In this document: positions 12,891-23,127 of the stretch, piece by piece
Position numbering within the stretch: the stretch's first letter is position 1
Layout of the letters: the number at the start of each line of letters is the position of its first letter
Source of the DNA: Chelydra serpentina
Taxonomy: Eukaryota > Chordata > Testudines > Chelydridae
Direction of reading: 5' to 3'
NCBI GenBank assembly: GCA_037349315.1
Contig: JBAIAC010000008.1
Span: 37,050,001-37,114,000 of the forward strand
Length of the DNA: 64,000 bases
Position numbers and translations under genes: made by a program
The notes under the pieces: generated by a model
Seen by the model: the letters and a program-made list of their open reading frames with translations, nothing else
What the model was told of the DNA's origin: nothing
Database searches by the model: none

Positions 12891-15800
12891 TGGTGACCAC
12901 TGAAAATGGGTAAGCGAAACTAACATGTAAAAATGCACTTGGGACTAATTTATATTAGCAAGTGAAAATCAAATTGTATGTTCATCAACACAGGTTGTCT
13001 TGGCATTACTAACCCGACTTGTCCTCAGAAGCCACCAATTAGGTTTTTGATGTTTCCAATATTTATTCAATGCAATTGGCACATTTAAATTTGGTTTGGT
13101 GTAATCTTGTTTATTATGAGTTCTTTTAGCATATGCAGCCACAGACTGAAGGAAGAGCATTTCAAAATAAAAGATGTTCGTTCATCAAAATCTGCTGTGG
13201 TATTCATAAATGATACAGTATAGAGTCCCTAATACAAATCAACTGTGCACTGTGTACAGAAATACTTCTTTAGAGAGATGAAGATTGTTGGCACAGTGTA
13301 GCAAAGTCAGAGATAAGCTATCCCGTGTGAGGTCTCTCTACAGAGAGTGAGGATAAAATTGTGTTTAGAAATCTGGATATTCTTCATCCATCAAAACCTT
13401 TAGCAGGTTGTTAAAGCGTGTTGTAGACTCCTGCAGGTTTAAATCACAGCAGGTCCAAAACAGCTCCTCATGCTACAAAAGTAGAGAAAAGGAATTCCAT
13501 GAAGTTTACCATGTGGATATCCTGAAACCAATCTCAAACAATGAGGTTCTGTCTTCTCTGAGTAATCAGGAAAATTCTCATGATACTTTTTTATCAGGGT
13601 AGGGGTTTGTGTGGAGGTCCCTGACCAACATTTCTTCTCACTCCTCTGATATGCTATGCTACGTGTTCTGGTTATCTGCCTGGCTATGAACTTCCATCCC
13701 AAAGGTGGTTGCATTTCAGAGATGTTATTTCCTTTATGTGTATGGTTTACAGCATTCTTGGGATTCTCTGGGAGGAAAGACAAAATGGATCGTATGTTTC
13801 CATCTTGCCTAAGAGGAGTGGAGGGAGACAATATATACCAACATATATGCACAAAAGCAAGGCAGAGGAGATTTGACTGACTATTTCTTCAGAGTAAATG
13901 ACATTCAGGTTATCACAATGAATAGTGCCCATGGCTACTGGAACACACATATGCATACCATGAGGATGTGTGTGAGCTTCAGAAGTACTGCTTTGTGCTT
14001 TCCAGCAAAGCCAGACTGGCAGGATCAGGCTAACCTGGCAAAATGTTTAAAGAAGCCCTCAAGAGTGCACCTGAATCAATTACCTGAAAGCTACTTTTTG
14101 TGCGTGTGCTTTCACATGCATATGTATATGGGAATCACAGCTAAGGAGGAAACTTTCAGCCTACTGGTCAGGCTGAGCCTCGCACTTAAGCAGAAGTCTA
14201 TCTGGAGGGTGATAAATGTAGTTTGACTTTGGTTTAAGCTGGTTTGGAATTCTTTGAATGAAAATAGGGGAAAGGGGAATTTTATAGAAAGTCTGTGAGT
14301 TGGTCTGAACATATAGTACTGCTTCCTTCCTGCACTGGGTATTGTTCTCTCTGGTATTGTGAAGGCACTCCCAGTACAGGCAGACAGCAAGAGATGTGTG
14401 CAGGTGGAAGCTGCCTTAGCCAGTAGTCCACTGGAGAGTGGCTCTGTCCAGGCTTTTCATCATCAGCAGCACAGCAGTATCCCTCTGCCCTTCATGCTGG
14501 TCCCAGTGAAAACACTGAGCATCCGTGAACGGGAGATGGGAAGCAGTGAAGCACATGTCAACACCTCAGCACTAGCCACTGTTCTTTATTACTTCAGCCT
14601 GTTGTGACTGAGAAAGGAGGACCCAGGGGAAAGGTGTGTGAAGGGTGTGGGAGACCAGAAGTCAGGAATGGAGGGAGAAGTTAAAAGGGGGAGAGAACAG
14701 ATGGCGGGATGGAAGAAGGAGTGATGGTGGAGCTACAGTTAAAGAGGGATGAAAATAGAGGCAAGAGATGTGAAGAATGGCGGGTAAAATGTAGAGTGTG
14801 GTTAGTCAATATATATATGGGCACATCCCACTAATATGTGTTACATGCACAATATTAATATTGTATACATTATATCATACATGAACATAGGGTAGTTGTG
14901 TTAACTGAATTCTATTATGCTTTCCCCACAATGCTGTGTACTCCTGCTCACCCATGCTCAGGTATGTATCCCACAACACTTTGCAAAGCTGAATTCAGAT
15001 CTTGGCACAGGCAAATACTAAATCTGTCAGAGACAAGATACATTCATTCTACATCCTGTACAAGCAGGGAAGGGCTTCGCAGACCCTTGATGCCTAGAAA
15101 AAGGTATCCAAAGCAGAGATGAGAAAGGAACAAGCTGATATAGAAAAACATGAGACAAAGCTGATTGGTGGGTTTAGAGCCTTGAGTGACATATTGAATG
15201 TTCTCTAACTTGTAAACAAAACCATGCTATATATATACAGATAGTTCTGAATACATATAGGGAGACTCTGCTATCCAGACTGGATTGGTAAATATTAACT
15301 CTTTCTTTTCTGTACAGTTCTTGTCACAGAGTAGCTGTAATCATTTCCCCAAGGCACAGTGAGTGCAAACTGTGTGTGAAATGCTGCCATCCTTATTTGG
15401 TGGTAGGTGGTTGTTGTTGTTTTTTTTAATTTGGTGCTTGCTTACTTACTTGTGAGAAGCAGGGATTTTTTCAAAGGGGCAAAAAACTTTGAAAAAGTCA
15501 CAGAAAAGTTTTGAATTATATGAAAGAAACCAAAATTTTTCAATTTTTGGGTGTAATATACTAACTTTTTTGACTGTAAGTGTGCTACAGCTCCCAGTTA
15601 GAGGACTTGAAGCCAAATTTACATAGGTATTTAGGCATCTGAATTTAGGCATGTCTGAAAATCCCCCTCCTCACCTAAGTGAGTTAAGTACGCTTATTGA
15701 AGTCAATGGGAGTTAGGCACCTACCCTGCTTAGTGCCTAGAGGGATTTACTAAGGGTACGTCTACACTACAGAACTAGGTCGAAATTATAGAAGTCGATA

Positions 15801-16216
15801 TATTAAAACCCGAATTAATGGAATCGATTGTGTGTGTCCCCACTAAAGAGCGTTAAGACCATGAGGTCGATTGTCTGTGTCCACAGTTGCGAGATTAGCA
15901 TCGACCTTCGAAGCATTGCATTGCGGGTAGCTATCCCACAGTTCCCGCAGTCTCCGCCGCCCATTGGAATTCTGGGTTGCGATCCCAAAGCCTGATGGGG
16001 CAGAAAAAAATGTCGCTGGTGGTTCTGGGTACATGTCATCAGGCCATCAAACGTCCCTCCCTCCCTCCTTGAAAGCAATCTTTTTCGCGCCTTGTCTGCG
16101 TGCTTTCCATGTTTGCTACAGAAGGCTACAGAAGGCTGCTCAGCTCACAATTACCGTACATCTCCAGCGTACGCCTTCACATTAGGTCTAGTGGAGATTC
16201 AGTCACAGTATAATAC

Positions 16217-16293
16217 GGGCAGAGGGATAGCTCAGCGTTCTGAGCGTTGGCCCGCTAAACCCGGGGTTGCGAGTTCAATCCTTGAGGGGGCCA
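16217..16293 (+). repeat. tRNA-like module, copy 1
   Basis: Contains an A-box-like TAGCTCAGCG, a CCGCTAA stretch at the place of an anticodon loop, and a B-box-like GAGTTCAATCC, ending in CCA. The acceptor and anticodon stems do not pair well, so I read it as tRNA-derived (SINE-like, possibly Ser-type) and not as a functional tRNA gene. It lies in the transposon's 5' leader, on the same strand as the transposase. Confidence 0.65.
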
Positions 16294-16308
16294 TTCCGCC
16301 TGAGGCTG

Positions 16309-16724
16309 GTAGTCGCGGGACTGCACAGCATAAGCTCCTTGCCTTCTAGCTGCAGATCGTGCACTATGCCATAAATGGTTGTGGTCGCGGGACCATACAG
16401 GAGAAGCTCCTTGCCTTCTAGCTGCAGATCGTACAATATGCTTGACATTACAGTGCTCCTGGCCGGCGGCCTTTGGTGTGGCTGGCCGGGGGCGCTTTTT
16501 TACGTTTTCTTTAAGGGAGATTCAGCACTGCCTGGAACACGGGCAGAGGGATAGCTCAGCGGTATGAGCGTTGACCCGCTAAACCCGGGGTTGCGAGTTC
16601 AATCCTTGAGGGGGTCAGTAGAGCTTATTGTACCATCTGCAGCTGGAAGGAAAGGCGCCTAACCCCTGCTCACGGCATATTGTACTATCTGCAGCTAGAA
16701 GGAAATGAGCCTAACCCTTGCTCC
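16309..16724 (+). repeat. Short tandem duplications in the Harbinger-1 leader
   Basis: Two direct-repeat pairs lie around the second tRNA-like module. A unit containing GCTCCTTGCCTTCTAGCTGC begins at 16309 and again at 16381 (72 bp apart). A unit containing ATCTGCAGCTGGAAGGAAA begins at 16627 and again at 16679 (52 bp apart). A C/T-rich CTCCCTCC-GTGAAAGCA block near 16060 also recurs at 16725. The leader therefore grew by successive duplication. Confidence 0.7.
16541..16617 (+). repeat. tRNA-like module, copy 2
   Basis: Nearly identical to the module at 16217, 324 bp downstream in direct orientation. Here the A box TAGCTCAGCGG fits the Pol III consensus exactly and the B box GAGTTCAATCC is retained. 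Both could still act as internal Pol III promoter elements, which is inference. The leader of Harbinger-2 lacks this segment. Confidence 0.65.
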
Positions 16725-16873
16725 CCCCTCCCTCCGTGAAAGCACCTGAGGGGGGAGCGAAAAATCCTTTCGCGCCTTTTTTCGTGCGGGCGCCATATTG
16801 CTGCCACCATTGTTATCCACCAGCCGCTTCTGCTCCCACTCTGCTGTCCTGCAAACAGCGTACCGGGGGAAGC

Positions 16874-18169
16874 ATGGAGCACGATCAGATCACCGCAACT
16901 GTTATGGCCGTTATGAACACCACGCGCATTGTCCAGGAGTATATGGAGACCGAGAACCGGGAGCTGCTAGAGCAACAGGAGGCGAGGACGAGACAGTATC
17001 AGCCTGAGGAGAGTGATGAGGACATGGAGACAGACCTCTCTCAGAAAAGGCCCCCCCGCAAGGTGGACATCATGGTGGTAATGGGGCTCGTTGATACAGT
17101 GGAACGCCGATTCTGGGCCCGGGAAACAAGCACAGAGTGGTGGGACCACATAGTGCTGCAGGTCTGGGATGAATCCCAGTGGCTGCGAAACTTTCGCATG
17201 CGTAAGGGCACTTTCATGGAACTTTGTGAGTTGCTTTCCCCTGCCCTGAAGCGCCAGAACACCAAGATGAGAGCAGCCCTCACAGTAGAGAAGCGACTGG
17301 CGATAGCCCTGTGGAAGCTTGCAACGCCAGACAGCTACCGGTCAGTCGCGAATCAATTCGGAGTGGGAAAATCTACAGTGGGGGCTGTTGTCATGCAAGT
17401 AGCCAGGGCGATCACCAAGCTGCTTGTACCAAGGGTTGTGAGTCTGGGAAATGTGCAGCTCATACTGGATGGCTTTGCAGCAATGGGCTTCCCGAACTGT
17501 GGAGGGGCGATAGACGGAACCCATATCCCTATCTTGGCACCGGACCACCAAGCCAGCGAGTACATAAACCGAAAGGGTTACTTTTCAATAGTGCTGCAAG
17601 CACTGGTGGATCACAAGGGGCGTTTCACCAACATCAACGTGGGATGGCCGGGAAAGGTACATGACGCTCGCATCTTCAGGAACTCTGGTCTGTTTCAGCT
17701 GCTGCAGCAAGGGACTTTCTTCCCAGACCAGAAAATAACCGTTGGGGATGTTGAGATGCCCATAGTTATCCTTGGGGACCCAGCCTACCCCTTAATGCCA
17801 TGGCTCATGAAGCCATACACAGGTAGCCTGGACAGTAGTCAGGACCTTTTCAACTATAGGCTGAGCAAGTGCAGAATGGTGGTGGAGTGTGCATTTGGCC
17901 GTTTAAAAGCAAGATGGCGAAGTTTATTAACTAGGTTAGATCTCAGCGAAACCAATGTTCCTATTGTTATTACTGCTTGCTGTGCGCTCCACAATATCTG
18001 TGAGAGTAAGGGGGAGACGTTTATGGCAGGGTGGGAGGTTGAGGCAAATCGCCTGGCCGCTGGTTATGCGCAGCCAGACACCAGGGCTATTACAAGAGTA
18101 CAGCAGGGTGCGTTGCGCATCAGGGAAGCTTTGAAAACAAGTTTCATGAATGGCCAGGATGCTGTGTGA
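16874..18169 (+). CDS. PIF/Harbinger transposase (DDE, HARBI1-like), 431 aa
   Basis: Encodes the nuclease that would cut and join the element ends in the nucleus. The start MEHDQITATVMAV is chosen because the Harbinger-2 copy begins in the same place (MEPTAIIAAVMAV); the frame is open 52 codons further upstream but without a counterpart. Order of parts: acidic N-terminus (residues about 30-55); helix-turn-helix-like segment around 154-180 (SYRSVANQFGVGKSTVG); then the DDE_Tnp_4 core with IDGTHIP (D214), GWPGKVHDARIFRNS (D264), GDPAYPL (D302) and VECAFGRLKARW (E338). E338 with D214 and either D264 or D302 is the expected catalytic triad. The length fits the family. No stops or frameshifts. A poly(A) signal follows at 18277. 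It works with the convergent Myb-like gene, as Harbinger transposases need that partner for nuclear import and end binding. Confidence 0.93.
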   Translation: MEHDQITATVMAVMNTTRIVQEYMETENRELLEQQEARTRQYQPEESDEDMETDLSQKRPPRKVDIMVVMGLVDTVERRFWARETSTEWWDHIVLQVWDESQWLRNFRMRKGTFMELCELLSPALKRQNTKMRAALTVEKRLAIALWKLATPDSYRSVANQFGVGKSTVGAVVMQVARAITKLLVPRVVSLGNVQLILDGFAAMGFPNCGGAIDGTHIPILAPDHQASEYINRKGYFSIVLQALVDHKGRFTNINVGWPGKVHDARIFRNSGLFQLLQQGTFFPDQKITVGDVEMPIVILGDPAYPLMPWLMKPYTGSLDSSQDLFNYRLSKCRMVVECAFGRLKARWRSLLTRLDLSETNVPIVITACCALHNICESKGETFMAGWEVEANRLAAGYAQPDTRAITRVQQGALRIREALKTSFMNGQDAV

Positions 18170-18276
18170 AAGTTCTGTTTTTCCCCAGTAATGAAAAGCC
18201 CCGCCCCTTCATTCGCTCTACTTCCCTTTACCCAAACCGCCCTGCCCTCCCCCCCTCAATCACCGCTTGCAGAGGA

Positions 18277-18316
18277 AATAAAGTGATTCTTGTTTAAAAA
18301 TCATGCATTCTTTATT
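18277..18316. terminator. Back-to-back poly(A) signals between convergent Harbinger-1 genes
   Basis: AATAAA on + at 18277-18282 serves the transposase gene. TTTATT at 18311-18316 is AATAAA on the - strand, serving the Myb-like gene whose stop codon is at 18448. The two transcripts would end within a few tens of bases of each other or overlap slightly. Confidence 0.6.
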
Positions 18317-18447
18317 AATTTGTAAAACACAGAGGGGGGACTATGGTGGTAACTGACACAGTCTCCCGGGATAGGTGGTGGAGGAAGGGAAGCACCAGGA
18401 TGGGTGGTGGAGGAGGGGATGAGGGAAGGACAAGGACACACAGCACT

Positions 18448-20457
18448 TTAAAACTTATTGAATGCCAGCCCTTTCTTGCTTGGACTGTTCTCTTGGCTTG
18501 AGTGGCTGGGAGCACGGAGGCCACCCAAACGCGTTCTTGGGCGTCTCGGGGATGAGGTTATGGGACTCGGGAAGGAGGGCTGTTGGTTACACAGGGGCTG
18601 TAGCGGCGGTCTGGGCTCAGGCGGCCTTTCCTGAACCCTACGCCTGTCCTCAGCCATAAGCCGGAGGATTTCCGTTTGATCCTCCAGTAGCCTGAGAATT
18701 GCATCCTGCCTTCTCTCTGCACGCTGACGCCACCTACTCTCTTCATCCCGCCGCTGTCTCTCTTCAGCCCGCCAGTCATTGTCCTCAGCACGCCACTTGT
18801 CCGCGCGATCAAATTCTGCCTTCCTGGACTCAGACAGTGTCTGCCTCCACGCATTCTGCTGGGCAGCCTCAGAGTGGGAGGATTCCATGAGTTCTGAGAA
18901 CATATCGTCTCGACTCCTTTTCTTTTTACTTCTTATCTTCGCTAGCCTCTGGGATGGTGATGGAAGGGGTGGCGTTGAAACATTTGTAGCTGTGGGAGGA
19001 AGCAAACGGGAGACAAATGTAAAAGACACATTTTGTTTGAACAAAACATTACATATCACATGTGCATTTTGTCCAAGGTTGCACTGGGCCTCTTATATTG
19101 AGGGTCTGCCGGTTTGCTGTGAGAGATCACACAAGCAGGTCCGGCGGGCAACAGAATTCGGCTTGCAGACAGCCATGGTAAGACACTCTATAGGCTTCTT
19201 TAAGCTTCACAACAGGCGGGAATGTTTTCAAACAGCAACCCCCTCATTTCCCATAACAAACATCCCGTGGGCTGGCAATTTAAAACAAATAGGTTAGCAA
19301 TTGAAAAGTTAGGTGGGGCGGTGGTTTTCGGGTTAACATGCAGGGAGAACCTAATCGCCCCCCCCCCCCCACACACACACCCAGGCAAGATGTTCGCTGT
19401 GCCCCCTCCCCCCACCGCGTGGGTCCCAGCGGGGAAGATTTCCGTTCAGCCACAGGCAAACAGCCCAGCAGGGACGGAGCCCCTCTGAATGCCCCCGTAC
19501 TAAAATTCCCCTATTTCAACCAGGTTCCCATGAATGATATCACTCTTCTGAGGATAACACACACAGATAAAGAAAGGATGTTGCTTGAATGCCAGCAAAA
19601 ACCGGGACCGTACGCCGCCATGCTTTGCAAAGCACTGATTCCAGACTACGTGCTGCTTGCCTGGCGTGGTAGAGTGTGTTACCACGGAGCACAGGATAAG
19701 GCTGCCCTCCCCAGAAACCTCATGCACAGGCTTTGGGAGCACATCCAGGAGATCTTTCTGGAGATGTCCCCGGAGGATTTCTGCTCCATCCCCGAACATG
19801 TTAACAGACTTTTCGAGTAGCTGTGGCTGTACTGGCCACGAATTAATCATTAAACACGCTTGCTTATAAAACATGTATTAATTAAACAGAGGTACACTCA
19901 CCAGAGGTCCCTTCTCCTGCATCGAGCACGCCTTGGGATGGTTCGAACTGTACTTGCTCCAGGGTGAGAAAGAGTTCCTGGCTGTCGGGGAAAAGGGCTT
20001 CTCCGCTTCCTTGCTGGGTCTGTGTGCTATTTTCAGCATCATTATCATCATCAGGCTCCTCTGTGGGTTCTGATGATCCACATACGGAGTCAAACCACAT
20101 GGGAGTGTCTGTGCTGGCTGCACCTCCTAGAATGGCATGCAGCTCATCATAGAAGCGGCATGTCTGGGGCTCTGACCCAGAGTGGTTGTTTGCATCTCTG
20201 GTTTTTTGGTAGGCTTGCCTGAGCTCCTTAATTTTCACGCGGCACTGTTGCGCGTCCCTGTTGTAGCCTCTGTCCTGCATGCCCTTGGAGACTTTGGCGT
20301 ATGTCTTGGCGTTTCTTCTTTTGGACCCTAGCTCAGCTAGCACGGTTTCGTCTCCCCAAACAGCGATCAGATCGAGTACCTCACGCTCGGTCCATGCTGG
20401 AGCTCGTCTTCGGTTCTGGGACTCCATCATGGTCACCTCTGCTGATGAGATCTGCAC
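18448..20457 (-). CDS. Harbinger Myb/SANT-like DNA-binding protein, two exons, 365 aa
   Basis: Exon 1 spans 20457-19902 and exon 2 spans 18989-18448. The donor GTGAGT (19901-19896) and the acceptor CCCACAG (ending 18990) join in frame after a GGGACCTCTG end; the spliced length is 1098 bases. Residues about 19-88 form a trihelix-type Myb/SANT domain (W22 of APAWTEREVLDLI, W34 of IAVWGDE, then KVSKGMQDRGY and CRVKIKELRQAY). An acidic linker follows (EEPDDDNDAE). Exon 2 has a basic, nuclear-signal-like KIRSKKKRSRDD and a long R/E-rich, probably coiled-coil segment. In known Harbinger systems this second protein binds the transposon ends and brings the transposase to the nucleus. The intron (about 0.9 kb) contains an oppositely oriented ORF at 19530. 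The splice sites are predicted from sequence and from the same arrangement in Harbinger-2. Confidence 0.85.
19530..19820 (+). CDS. Third Harbinger ORF, 96 aa, unassigned (possibly BEN-like)
   Basis: The Met at 19530 is chosen because the Harbinger-2 homologue starts at the same place with MTDITLMRI (here MNDITLLRI); both end in RLFE and TAG. The frame is open upstream, but that part is not conserved. The ORF lies entirely inside the intron of the Myb-like gene, on the opposite strand. By eye the two copies share about 65 of 96 residues with no indels, including GPYAAML, HG..., KAALPRNLM and EMS-EDF-SIP. The pattern AMLCKALIPDYVLLAW, then KAALPRNLMHRL resembles a BEN DNA-binding domain (L--LFP---L, K-ALP), but this is only a visual suggestion. 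A CCAG immediately before the start in both copies could be a splice acceptor joining an upstream exon. The function is unknown; it is presumably an accessory factor of transposition. Confidence 0.7.
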   Translation: MNDITLLRITHTDKERMLLECQQKPGPYAAMLCKALIPDYVLLAWRGRVCYHGAQDKAALPRNLMHRLWEHIQEIFLEMSPEDFCSIPEHVNRLFE

Positions 20458-23127
20458 TCACCTGCAGCTCACCACGCTGGCCAAACAGGAAATGAAATTC
20501 AAAAGTTCGCGGGGCTTTTCCTGTCTACCTGGGAGGAGCATTCGAGCTCAGACCGCTGTCTAGAGCGGTCAGCTGATGCACCGTGGGATAGATTTAGGAG
20601 GCCGATACTGTCGAATTGCGTCCTCACTAGCCTACATCGATTCGGCAATATCGCTTTAAGCGCTAATTCTCTCGTTGGGGGTGGAGTAGCGAGATCGATT
20701 TTAAGAGCCCTAGAAGTCGATGGTAAGGGCTTCGTCGTGAGGACGGGTGCACAGATCAATCGAAATAACGCTAATAAATTCGACCTAAACTCGTAGTGTA
20801 GACCAGGGCTAAGGTTGCTATCTGAATCTTTAGGTCCCTAAATAGCTGTCTCTTATTAGTCCTGTAGCTCAAACCATAGAAGCTAAGACTTTAGCTCTTC
20901 AATCCATGGTGACAGCCAAGATGATGGTTGTTACATCTGTGTATAAGTGCTAGCTGGGGAAGCTAGGAGGCAACTACAATGCATTTAAGGGAGTATATTG
21001 TCTCTTAAAACTTCAAACACTTCTTTAAAAGTGGGCGATCTGACTTGGTTTAATACTAACACCTTATTTATGTTTTTCACCCTCACTTAGAATTCTCTCC
21101 CACCTCCCCAGTTATATTCTCTTCAGTCATTACTGTACCACCACAACTGCCACCTAGCCAATAGTTCATGAGCAACAGTGTGTGAAAATGATACAAAATC
21201 TGTTTTCATTTCTATAGGGTGGGAGGAGAGGTGAGGGCTGGGGAAGAGAGAACCATTAGGATGATTGTCCTAGCTCCAGAAATTTTCCAGTCTCTGATGG
21301 GGATCTGGTAGCAGAAAGAGAGGTCAATACAGCAATTTTAGTCACTGGCATAAGTGGGTGCAACTCCTCCTGACTTCATTGGAGATTTTAGTTTGTTACT
21401 TTAGAGCTGAATTTGGCCCCTGGTGATAGAACCACCGGGGCAGCTCATTCTCCTGTCGACTAAAGAAATAGAATTGCCTATAAAGCAAGGGATTTCCCCC
21501 TTCTTCAGGATGTTCTCTTAAATCAATAAACTACCAGCTGACAATCCGAGATCCTAAATCCCTTAAATTACTAGCTATATACTCGATAGTACTAATTAGC
21601 AAATGAATATAAAAAGAGAGCCGACTGGAGCAGAATCCAATTTTCCAGGAACCACATTACTTTATTGTCCCTGAATTAAAAAAGCAGCTGTGCTGGCTCA
21701 TCCTGAGATGGATCTCTCTTTAGATATCCTCATAATTCATCACAAGCAATTACACTTCTTGAAAAAGTGGGTAACTTGACAGACCCTAGTGAAGTAAATA
21801 CAGCTAAGAGGGCTTTGAAATATCAGAGCTCACACTGAGCTCAGAGTTCTGAGCAAGATGAACAAACTGAGACACATAATTAAATCTGGGCCCCCCCAAT
21901 AAGTAGAAAAGGAATTTGAATGGGTTAAGAAGTCCCTAAGGCTGTCTGGCCATTCTTAGTTTCCTGTTTGATCTACTGATTGGAGAATGTGTGAAACAGC
22001 AAAAGAAGAATTAAGTCATTCCCAAGATCAAATCTCCTCCCCATATGCTCTGATTTCAGCATGAATATTATCCATTTGATCTACAGTTTCTTCATCTCAT
22101 CATACAGAGGCTGGGTTTAAACCTCAGTTGGGTTTAAAATATTTAGAAAGTTGCTTACAGATGGTGGGATAACTTAATGTAGCTGGTTTTCAGAGAGGCA
22201 AGAGATATGATGTAAAGTGATGTGAATATATCAGAGTGAAGCTCCCTTACTGGGAAAATGCCACTGTTAAACATTTATCTATAGATTTTGTTGCATAGAA
22301 CTCTGACAGTTCAAGCTGTCCTTAGATGGATTTTCATTCTCCTGGAGTTCCATAGCAGTGCACAGCGTGACAAGATTTGCTTCAGATGTAAAAATGTGCA
22401 TAATACATAAGTACCTTTTTAATGTTTTCCCCTTAAGTGCATCACAGTGCATAGAGACATGTATGATGGGTTCGGTCACAGAGACCCCCTTGGGACTGTC
22501 ACCTGATGTGCTGAAACTACCTCTGCGCCCGTTTTCCCTGCCAGCTTGGGACTCCCTTACCCTGCCTTGTTGAGCCAGACTTGCTAGCCTGCTGCAACAC
22601 AGACACAGACTCAGGGTCTGGGCCACGCCCCCAGAGCTGCAGACTTTAACCCCAAACAGCTCAGCAGGTTACCTCTCCAGCACCCAGACACCCAGTTCCC
22701 AATGAGATCCAAACCCCAAATAAATCCGTTTTACTCTGCATAAAGCTTAGGGTATGTCTATACTGCGAGAGTAGTTCGATTGTACTTAAACCGAATTTGT
22801 GAAACCGATATTGCAAAGTCGAACGTGTGTATCCACACTAAGGACAGTAATTTGACTTTGTGAGTCCACACTAACGGGGCAAGCATCGACATTGCAAGCG
22901 GTGCACTGTGGGTAGCTATCCCACAGTTCCCGCAGTCCCCACTGCCCATTGGAATTCTGGGTCAAGCCCCCAATGCCTGCAGGGGCAAAAAATGTGTCGC
23001 GGGTGGTTTTGGGAAACTGTCGTCAGTCAACCCTCACTCCCGCCCTCCCTCCATGAAAGCGCCGGCGGGCAATCAGTTCGCGCCCTTTTCTACTGATTGA
23101 CAGTGTGGACGCCACAGCACCGCGAGC

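Larger units (their letters stand above)
15754..20809 (+). mobile_element. PIF/Harbinger DNA transposon 1, apparently coding-competent
   Basis: A 5056-bp element with inverted ends GGGTACGTCTACACTAC (5') and GCCCTGGTCTACACTAC (reverse complement of the 3' end). A 3-bp TAA duplication flanks it at 15751-15753 and 20810-20812, as Harbinger elements prefer TWA targets. It carries an open DDE transposase gene (+), a convergent two-exon Myb/SANT-like gene (-) and a third small ORF (+) within the Myb-like intron. The outer 130-200 bp at each end are packed with TCGA tetramers, candidate protein-binding sites. The 5' leader has two tRNA-like modules and short tandem repeats that element 2 lacks. All reading frames are open, so this copy is young or recently active compared with element 2. 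Similar elements are common in turtles as far as I recall. Confidence 0.92.

Noticed and set aside
13475..13570. Possible gypsy integrase C-terminus (VYHVDILKPIS on +)
   Set aside because: Resembles the YHV-LLKPW motif at the end of gypsy pol, but it is only about 11 residues with no supporting flanks. Too weak to annotate.
13439..13852. 137-codon ORF on the - strand
   Set aside because: No recognisable motif, and it overlaps other-frame ORFs of equal quality. Most likely chance.
16217..16617. Two functional tRNA genes
   Set aside because: The A and B boxes are good, but the acceptor and anticodon stems do not pair, so these were listed as tRNA-like repeats.
17041..17565. ORFs antisense to the Harbinger transposase
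   Set aside because: Shadows of a coding frame with strong codon structure; no homologous open frame is conserved in Harbinger-2 beyond what the sense protein imposes.
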